Shown one piece after another: positions 14,449-19,477 of a stretch of DNA of 19,477 nt; positions within the stretch are counted from its first letter, which is position 1, and each line of letters starts with the position of its first letter. The position numbers and the translations under genes are program-made. Below the pieces are notes generated by a model, which saw only the letters and a list, made by a program, of their open reading frames with translations, did not search any database and was not told the DNA's origin. The stretch comes from DATKXO01 sp035528995. GTDB lineage: Bacteria > Planctomycetota > Phycisphaerae > UBA1845. The DNA is taken from contig DATKXO010000216.1 in the NCBI GenBank assembly GCA_035528995.1, positions 1-19,477 on the forward strand, written 5' to 3'.

Positions 14449-16761
14449 TCAGTGGGAATCTGGTCCCTTCGCCGCCGTGGCTTCGGCGGGACTGTCACCC
14501 GAAAGCGACTCCAACCGCCACAACGCAAGGTGATACTCGTTCATCGGAACCGGTGGAAACTCGTCCTCGTCGAACACCGGCCCGTTGTCCACGCATCTCT
14601 GGAACCACTGCTGTGCTTTGTCGATCTCGTTGTCTAGCAGGCAGGCCTCCCCCGCGTAGTAGTACGCCTCGCACATCTCCTCGCGATTGGACCTGTCGGC
14701 CGCACCCACCAACTCATCCGGCGTCCGCTCGCCGCGGAGGCACGCGAGGATGTTCGCCTGCCAACCCTGTGCCGGGCGAAGGTCCTGCAGCGCCTCCTGC
14801 GCTTGCTGCCGCGCCCTCGCCGCCTCCGCCTTCTTGCCTTCCTCTTCCAGGTGACGCGCCTGATCACACAGCACCAGGTACAGCCGGGCATCGGCGTACA
14901 TGTGGTAACCCCGCCTCTCCAGGAAAGCGCGGTAGTCCGCCGCCGCCTCCTCTCTCTGCCCCACGATCCACAGCGGCGTCGCCCGGTTATAGAAATCCCA
15001 GTGATCTTCCCCCTGCGTGCCCGATATGGCCTCGGAATAGTCCGCGGCGGCCTCGCTGTAGTGCTTGCGGCAGAGGTTGGCAGCGCCCCTCCACCGGTAG
15101 GTTGAGTGCCATCGTGGACGGAGCCTCAGCAACCGCGTGTACTGCTCGACGCCCTCGTCGCACCGGCCCTGATACGTGTACGTGTGCCCAATGAAACGCG
15201 TCCACCTCGCTCGGTTTGCCCCCAACTCGATCAGCTTGCCCGCCGCTTCTCGGGACAGGTCGTAGGCTTCGGTTCGTCCCTCCCGGTCCTCTCTTGCGGC
15301 CCGAAGACAGACGTGGGCCAGCCGTTCCCATCCCAGAGCATACCCCGCATCGGCGCTCACACTCTTCCGCGCGAACGCCACGCCCTCCCCTCGGTCCATC
15401 GAGATCAGAGATCGCACATAGAACGCCCTGGCTGTCGCCGGCATCGCCCTCTCGGCGCGGGCAAGCAGCTCTTCGTTTGGCGAACCGCGCCTCTGGCGTT
15501 CTACCGTGAAACGCAGTAGGTCGATGGCCCATTGCCAATCCTCGTCGGGGTCGGTTTCCCGCAATGTGCGCAAGCCTACGTCGACGTCTCCGGCCTCGCA
15601 CTGAATCCGCCCCCACACCAACTGGGATTCGATCACTTCTGGATGGTCTCTCAGCAGAATTCCCGCATGATCCAGAGCCTGCGTCTTCTTTCCCTCCTCC
15701 AGCGTCCGGATGCACTCCAGTGCCTCGCGACGGGCGTGACGCACACGCTCGCTCCTCTGCCCCATCCAGACAAACCAACTCAACAACGCCAACACCACCG
15801 CCGCTCCGCCCAGCGCGTACAGCACCGCGTGTTTGCGCCACTTCTTGAGCAGGACGTAGACGTAGTCCGAGCGCCTCTCGGGGATCGGCTCGGCCTCCAG
15901 ATAGCATCGCACGCTGGCCGCCAGGTCTTCGACCGACTGGTAACGGTCCCTGGGGTTCTTCTGCAGCGCTTTGCCCACGATCGTGTCCAGGTCGCTGCCC
16001 ACCTGCGGATTGATCGCGCTGGCCCGCTGCGGCGACTTCTCAGCGATGATCCGCCCTGCTTCCTCGAGCGACGCCCCGTTCACCTCATAGGGCTGTCTGT
16101 CGGTCAACAGCAGATACAGAAGCACCCCCAGCGAGTACACGTCGCTGCGCGCGTCGATCTCATCCCCGTCCCCACGGACCTGTTCCGGACTCATGTACGA
16201 CAATGTGCCGGCAATCTTCGGGCCGTTGCCGTTCACCGAATCGCGACCCAGGAATTGGGCCAGCCCGAAATCCAGGACCTTCGGGTTCCCCTCACCATTC
16301 ACCAGAATGTTGGACGGCTTCAGGTCCCGATGCACCACGCCCTCGCTGTGGGCGTACGCGACCGCCTCGCAGATCTTCAGGAACAGTCGCAGTCGACCCT
16401 CCAACGCCAGCCCCGCGTCACGCACGTAAGCGTCCAGCCATGACCCGCGCACGAACTCCATGGCGAAGAAACGCTGACCCTCCCGCGTCCACCCGCCCTG
16501 ATGGATCGTGGCGATGGCCGTGTGGTTCAGACTCGCCAGAGTCTCTATTTCCTGTTGGAATTGGTTGAGTTGCTCTTCGTTCGACCCGTGGTCCTGCAGG
16601 ATCTTCAACGCCACCAACCGGGACGGATCCTCCTGCTGGGCCTCATACACCGCCCCCATCCCGCCCTGGCCGATTTTGCGGATGATCGAGTAACCACCGA
16701 TGTCCGAGCCGCCCGCCAGATCCGACACAGACCACCTGTAGTCGGGGAGCGTACACCCCAC
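14449..16761 (-). CDS. Membrane Ser/Thr protein kinase with C-terminal TPR region
   Basis: 770 residues from GTG 16761; GTG 16728 is an alternative. The N-terminal Hanks-type kinase (about 24-290) has IGQGGMGAVY (30-39), VALK with Lys53, HRDLKPSNI (Asp146, Asn151), DFG with Asp164, SPEQ in the APE place, and SDVYSLGVLLYLLLT. All catalytic residues are there, so it should be an active PknB-like kinase. A membrane helix lies near 313-336 (HAVLYALGGAAVVLALL). The C-terminal roughly 430 residues are alpha-helical TPR-like repeats (for example CDEGVEQYTRLLRLRP), probably outside the membrane, where they may sense a partner. The gene is preceded by 785 bp without a gene and bracketed by copies of a dispersed repeat. 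It is not close enough to the sigma factor to be one operon with it, as the sigma promoter lies between. Its target is unknown. Confidence 0.95.
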   Translation of the reverse strand: MGCTLPDYRWSVSDLAGGSDIGGYSIIRKIGQGGMGAVYEAQQEDPSRLVALKILQDHGSNEEQLNQFQQEIETLASLNHTAIATIHQGGWTREGQRFFAMEFVRGSWLDAYVRDAGLALEGRLRLFLKICEAVAYAHSEGVVHRDLKPSNILVNGEGNPKVLDFGLAQFLGRDSVNGNGPKIAGTLSYMSPEQVRGDGDEIDARSDVYSLGVLLYLLLTDRQPYEVNGASLEEAGRIIAEKSPQRASAINPQVGSDLDTIVGKALQKNPRDRYQSVEDLAASVRCYLEAEPIPERRSDYVYVLLKKWRKHAVLYALGGAAVVLALLSWFVWMGQRSERVRHARREALECIRTLEEGKKTQALDHAGILLRDHPEVIESQLVWGRIQCEAGDVDVGLRTLRETDPDEDWQWAIDLLRFTVERQRRGSPNEELLARAERAMPATARAFYVRSLISMDRGEGVAFARKSVSADAGYALGWERLAHVCLRAAREDREGRTEAYDLSREAAGKLIELGANRARWTRFIGHTYTYQGRCDEGVEQYTRLLRLRPRWHSTYRWRGAANLCRKHYSEAAADYSEAISGTQGEDHWDFYNRATPLWIVGQREEAAADYRAFLERRGYHMYADARLYLVLCDQARHLEEEGKKAEAARARQQAQEALQDLRPAQGWQANILACLRGERTPDELVGAADRSNREEMCEAYYYAGEACLLDNEIDKAQQWFQRCVDNGPVFDEDEFPPVPMNEYHLALWRLESLSGDSPAEATAAKGPDSH

Positions 16762-17091
16762 TCCCTACCGAGGGCGGGACTCGTCACGGTATCAGTCCCC
16801 GACAGCCGCTCCAATCAGACGCCGGCGCCGTGCCTCAGCGCTGCCCCAACGCCGTCTACCCGATCGGCCGGAACCCTGCGGTGGTTCGTGTGCGAACCAC
16901 GCTCCCCTTGATCTGAACGTCTCGACGCCGCCCGGCAGGTTCTAGGCCGACCTGTCCGATCCCCGGCGGCTACGAGACTCACCTCACCTCGCGGAACCGC
17001 CTCACTCGTTCCTCCGGCGGCTCACACGCAACTGACTTTAAGTATAAACCCTCCCCGCGCCCAAAGCCAGCCGCCCGGCGCACACTCCCTA
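16762..17091. other. Upstream region of the TPR kinase
   Basis: No protein gene is recognised. It contains the palindrome at 16881-16900 and a minus-strand TATACT (17041-17046) lacking a good -35. A weaker TTGGAG...GATACC pair lies within 100 bp of the kinase start. The promoter of the kinase is therefore uncertain. Confidence 0.5.
16881..16900. promoter_or_regulatory. 8-bp perfect palindrome, possible operator or hairpin
   Basis: GTGGTTCG-TGTG-CGAACCAC, 120 bp upstream of the kinase start. It has the size and symmetry of a binding site for a dimeric repressor, or could form a hairpin in the kinase leader. There is no T run, so it is not a terminator. Confidence 0.4.
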
Positions 17092-17249
17092 CTTAAGGGG
17101 GTCCGTGACACTTCCGGCCGCATTCGGTTTGGGGTGCCACGGGCGGCTTGTCCGCCCGTGTGGTCTCTCGGGTGGGCGTATCGAGCACACATACTGGCAG
17201 GCAAGCTGCCTGTAGCACCCACCTGAACCGTCACGCCCCCCCTCTTAAG
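17092..17249. repeat. 158-bp composite inverted-repeat element (MITE/BIME-like), includes repeat copy 2
   Basis: The ends are inverted copies: CTTAAG, then G-rich, then CGTGAC at 17092-17109, and its reverse complement at 17230-17249, with 6 versus 8 nt between the two hexamers. Inside are two inverted copies of a 28-nt palindromic unit: 17132-17159 on plus and 17193-17220 on minus (22 of 28 identical; one stem pair changes from G-C to A-T, keeping pairing). 17099-17179 is the second copy of the 81-nt repeat at 14360-14440. No gene is inside. The layout suggests a non-autonomous element or a REP-type pair. Confidence 0.75.
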
Positions 17250-17467
17250 GGCATGAATGATCCACCAGCCTCTATACACCTCAGTCTGCCCTGGCCGCCC
17301 GGCGCAACGCGCCCGCCCCCCAAAAAACCGCCGGCGCCATCCGACCCCCGCCTGCTTCCCAGGCGGATCACCAAAAGCCGCCTCCTGCCAGCCGGATTTC
17401 CCACGGCACGCCGGGTCATGCGGACGAGGTCCGCGAGCGAATCGGCTCCCGGGCCTGTACCACCCCG

Positions 17468-17496
17468 TTGACGCATCCCAGCCGTACCGCGAGAAT
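17468..17496 (+). promoter_or_regulatory. Possible promoter for the SPOR lipoprotein gene
   Basis: TTGACG (17468-17473), 17 bp, GAGAAT (17491-17496). The -35 equals that of two other promoters in the window; the -10 matches only four of six positions. A start near 17503 would leave about 45 nt before ATG 17547. Confidence 0.45.
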
Positions 17497-17546
17497 CCCA
17501 TGGCACACAACGGCCCGGGGCCCAGGCCACGGCACGGAGGCTGATC

Positions 17547-18365
17547 ATGCACGCAGGACGCGGACGGCGGCCGGTAGGGCGGTTCCCTCTCACTCGCTTC
17601 TCCATACGCGCAATCCTCATTACCACTTTAGCCGTCACCGGCTGCACGCGACTCCCCGCGGCCGACGTGAAGCGCATTCAGCAAGCCCATCAGGCATACA
17701 GCGCCGGTCGCTACTCCCAATCCCAGCAACTGGTCACACCCGTCATCGCCCAATACCCGACCCAGCCCGACGTCGCCGAGGCCCTCTACGTCCGCGGCCT
17801 CGCCTGGCTCAAGACCGGTAAAACCGATTCGGCACGGGCGGATTTCGAGGCCGCCCTCCGCGTAGCCGACCGCGAAGACCTCATCCCACTCCTCCACGCC
17901 CAGCTCGGCAACCTCGACTACGAGGCCGCACGCTACCAGAGCGCCATCGCCCACTACCGCCGCGCCGATTCAGACCTGCCCGCCCGTCCCCCCTCGGATC
18001 GCGTGCTGAAACGCTACGCCGAGGCCCTCCAGCGAATCGGCCGCTTCGACGAGGCCAAACGAGTCCAGGCCAGGCTCCTTCTGCGATTCCCCCAGAGTCA
18101 GACGGCCACACAGGTCCGACAAACCGGCAGTTGGGCAAAGGACTACTACACCATCCAGTGCGGCGTCTACACCAAGCCCGATGCCGCCCGCCGGGCCGCC
18201 GCCGACCTCAGCAAGAGGGGCGTCAACGCCTCCGCCTGGCGCGAGGAACGCAACGGCCTCGTCCGGCACATCGTGCGCTCCGGCCGCTATCAAACACACG
18301 CCGAGGCCAGCCAGGCGCTAGCCGCCGTCCGCCGCGTCGTCCCCGACGCATTCATCGTCCCGTAG
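17547..18365 (+). CDS. TPR and SPOR-domain lipoprotein
   Basis: 272 residues from ATG 17547, with GGAGG 6 nt upstream. An Arg-rich head and hydrophobic segment end in the canonical lipobox VTGC with Cys33, so it should be membrane-anchored outside the cytoplasm. Residues about 40-185 form TPR-like helices (YSAGRYSQSQQLVTPVIAQYP; LYVRGLAWLKTGKTDSARAD), and residues about 197-272 form a SPOR domain (DYYTIQCGVYTKPDAARRAA, ending PDAFIVP). SPOR domains bind peptidoglycan strands stripped of stem peptides, often at division sites. The protein may therefore sit at the wall and recruit partners through its TPRs. It is convergent with murQ, 24 bp apart, so both neighbours handle peptidoglycan, though they are not one operon. 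Confidence 0.9.
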   Translation: MHAGRGRRPVGRFPLTRFSIRAILITTLAVTGCTRLPAADVKRIQQAHQAYSAGRYSQSQQLVTPVIAQYPTQPDVAEALYVRGLAWLKTGKTDSARADFEAALRVADREDLIPLLHAQLGNLDYEAARYQSAIAHYRRADSDLPARPPSDRVLKRYAEALQRIGRFDEAKRVQARLLLRFPQSQTATQVRQTGSWAKDYYTIQCGVYTKPDAARRAAADLSKRGVNASAWREERNGLVRHIVRSGRYQTHAEASQALAAVRRVVPDAFIVP

Positions 18366-18389
18366 ACCCGAACCCTTGGTTTGGCGACT

Positions 18390-19289
18390 TCAACCGTCCA
18401 GAGCCGGACGGATGTGACCCTTCGCCTTTTCGAGCAGCCCTTCGGCCTCACCCCGATCCACCCCTCGCGCGTGCATCACGATCGCCGTCTTGACCCGCCC
18501 GTCCGCCCGGTCCAGCAGATCGCGCGCAGCCCCCCGATCCAGACCCGTCACCGTTTGCAGCACGCGCGTGGCCCGATCGATCAGCTTCGCGCACGCCTTG
18601 GCGTTCATGTCCACCATCAGGTTCTCATACACCTTGCCGATGCCGATCATGCTCAGCGTGCTCACCATATTGAGCACCAGCTTGGTCGCGATGCCGGCCT
18701 TGAGCCGCGTGCTCCCCGTGACGACCTCTGGCCCGGTCAGGACGCGAATGGACACGTCCGCCTCGTCCGTCACCTGATCCACCGGCACACACGCCAGGAA
18801 CACCGTTTTCGCCCCGCGCTCACCTGCCCGCCGCAGCGCCCCTTGCACAAACGGCGTCGTCCCACCGGTAGCGATCCCGAAAACCACGTCGTTCGCCCCG
18901 ACCTCGCGCCCATCCATCTCGCCCACCCCGCCGTCCGGATCGTCTTCCGCCCCTTCGATACTGCAGCGCAGCGCCTCCCAGCCGCCGGCGATCACCCCCT
19001 GCACCATCTCCGGGTCGGACAGAAACGTCGGCGGGCACTCGGCCGCATCGAGCACGCCCAGCCGCCCGCTGGTGCCGGCCCCGACGTAGATCAGCCGCCC
19101 ACCCCTCTCGAACGCCGACACCACCAGCTCGACCGCCCGGCAGATGTCACCCTTAGCCGCCGCAACCGCCCGCGCGATCGTGGCGTCTTCGCCCGCCATC
19201 ACGTCGAACGCCTCGCCCAGCGGCATCCGATCGATCTGCCCGGACCGCTCATTACGCTGCTCGGTCAACAGGTGCCCGCGATCTTCCAT
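18390..19289 (-). CDS. murQ: N-acetylmuramic acid 6-phosphate etherase MurQ
   Basis: 299 residues from ATG 19289, the family length. MurQ splits the D-lactyl ether of MurNAc-6-phosphate, giving GlcNAc-6-phosphate and D-lactate in cytoplasmic recycling of wall sugars. Visible: LTEQRNERSGQID (8-20), the SIS-domain sugar-phosphate site GGRLIYVGAGTSGRLGVLDA (63-82), catalytic-type Glu84 in AAECPPTF and Glu115 in GAEDD (the places of Glu83 and Glu114 in the E. coli enzyme), FGIATGGTTPFV, TGSTRLKAGIATKLVLNM and GKVYENLMVDM. The frame continues upstream to 19364, but that part translates a dispersed repeat and is excluded. A GGAGG lies 12 nt upstream, GGGA closer. The upstream gene on the same strand stops 64 bp before, so an operon is likely. 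No anmK or murP is seen in the window. Confidence 0.97.
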   Translation of the reverse strand: MEDRGHLLTEQRNERSGQIDRMPLGEAFDVMAGEDATIARAVAAAKGDICRAVELVVSAFERGGRLIYVGAGTSGRLGVLDAAECPPTFLSDPEMVQGVIAGGWEALRCSIEGAEDDPDGGVGEMDGREVGANDVVFGIATGGTTPFVQGALRRAGERGAKTVFLACVPVDQVTDEADVSIRVLTGPEVVTGSTRLKAGIATKLVLNMVSTLSMIGIGKVYENLMVDMNAKACAKLIDRATRVLQTVTGLDRGAARDLLDRADGRVKTAIVMHARGVDRGEAEGLLEKAKGHIRPALDG

Positions 19290-19317
19290 AATCCGTCCCA
19301 ACCTCCGCCACTCGTCG

Positions 19318-19345
19318 GGTGCCACTGGCGGCTTGCCCGAGGCTG
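19318..19345 (+). repeat. Degenerate copy of the 28-nt palindromic unit
   Basis: The first 23 bases agree with the unit at 14393 and 17132 at 21 positions (GGGTGCCAC, then GGCGGCTTG); the second half is diverged, so the palindrome is broken. It sits between the stop of the upstream gene and the murQ start. Confidence 0.55.
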
Positions 19346-19353
19346 TCCGACAA

Positions 19354-19477
19354 TTACAGGGCATCCAGAATCCACTGAACGTTCCCGTTCCTGCCGCCCC
19401 GCTGGTGGTGGTAGCGGAGCAGTAGCTGGTACACGAAGATCGCGGCGGTGAGCTGGGTCATGTTGTTTGCCAGGCCC
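19354..19477 (-). CDS. C-terminal end of an unidentified protein
   Basis: The last 40 codons of a minus-strand gene that runs off the window, ending at TAA 19354-19356. The tail reads LTAAIFVYQLLLRYHHQRGG and ends VQWILDAL: an amphipathic helix, a basic turn and a final helix. It is too short to identify. It is upstream of murQ on the same strand, so it may share its transcript and possibly a role in wall-sugar metabolism; the latter is only a guess from position. Confidence 0.6.
   Translation of the reverse strand, partial: GLANNMTQLTAAIFVYQLLLRYHHQRGGRNGNVQWILDAL

Noticed and set aside
18381..19451. 356-codon open frame on the plus strand
   Set aside because: It is antisense to murQ, which has all family motifs; the plus-strand product is His/Arg/Pro-rich with no domain.

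Overview
The window is GC-rich bacterial DNA, most likely from a planctomycete (Planctomycetota, perhaps Phycisphaerae-like). This is an inference from gene content: a short ECF-type sigma factor of planctomycete style, two membrane-anchored Ser/Thr kinases (one with an N-terminal zinc-binding anti-sigma-like motif, one with C-terminal TPRs), a very large secreted FG-GAP protein with a dockerin-like insert, a TMTC-like TPR glycosyltransferase, and short palindromic dispersed repeats. I saw no rRNA, tRNA, CRISPR array, transposase or phage gene. Most long open frames opposite the real genes are by-products of high GC.

Layout. 2-2026 (+): a truncated polytopic GT-C-like glycosyltransferase and a second polytopic membrane protein, closed by a hairpin and a strong intrinsic terminator (2140-2175). 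2219-2839 (-): cysC, APS kinase, with its own promoter. 2944-4137 (+): a lipoprotein with HipA/PI3K-like kinase motifs, convergent with 4144-4758 (-), a DUF4190-type membrane protein. 4971-9215 (+): a consensus-like promoter, a roughly 200-nt leader, the 1295-residue FG-GAP protein and a terminator. 9296-9829 (+): a promoter and a small Lys/Ala-rich single-pass membrane protein.

10204-12240 (-): a TMTC-like membrane glycosyltransferase with TPRs. 12428-14210 (-): a two-gene operon in which the ECF sigma factor is followed after 1 nt by a zinc-motif/kinase fusion. 14449-16761 (-): a second kinase with TPRs, bracketed by two nearly identical direct repeats (14360-14440 and 17099-17179). The upstream copy sits inside a 158-bp inverted-repeat element. 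17547-18365 (+): a TPR-SPOR lipoprotein, convergent with murQ (18390-19289, -), then the 3' end of an unidentified gene.

How the parts may work together. The sigma factor and zinc-motif kinase look like one signalling unit in which the membrane-anchored kinase controls the sigma factor. The TMTC-like enzyme and the GT-C-like protein suggest glycosylation of exported proteins. The large FG-GAP protein is one conceivable substrate, but nothing in the sequence links them. The SPOR lipoprotein and MurQ both concern peptidoglycan, one by binding it and the other by recycling its amino sugars. No complete novel defence or mobile system is evident. The most unusual items are the FG-GAP protein with two domains inserted at the same place in different propeller blades, the kinase-like lipoprotein, the repeat-bracketed kinase, and the structured 3' region at 2096-2175.
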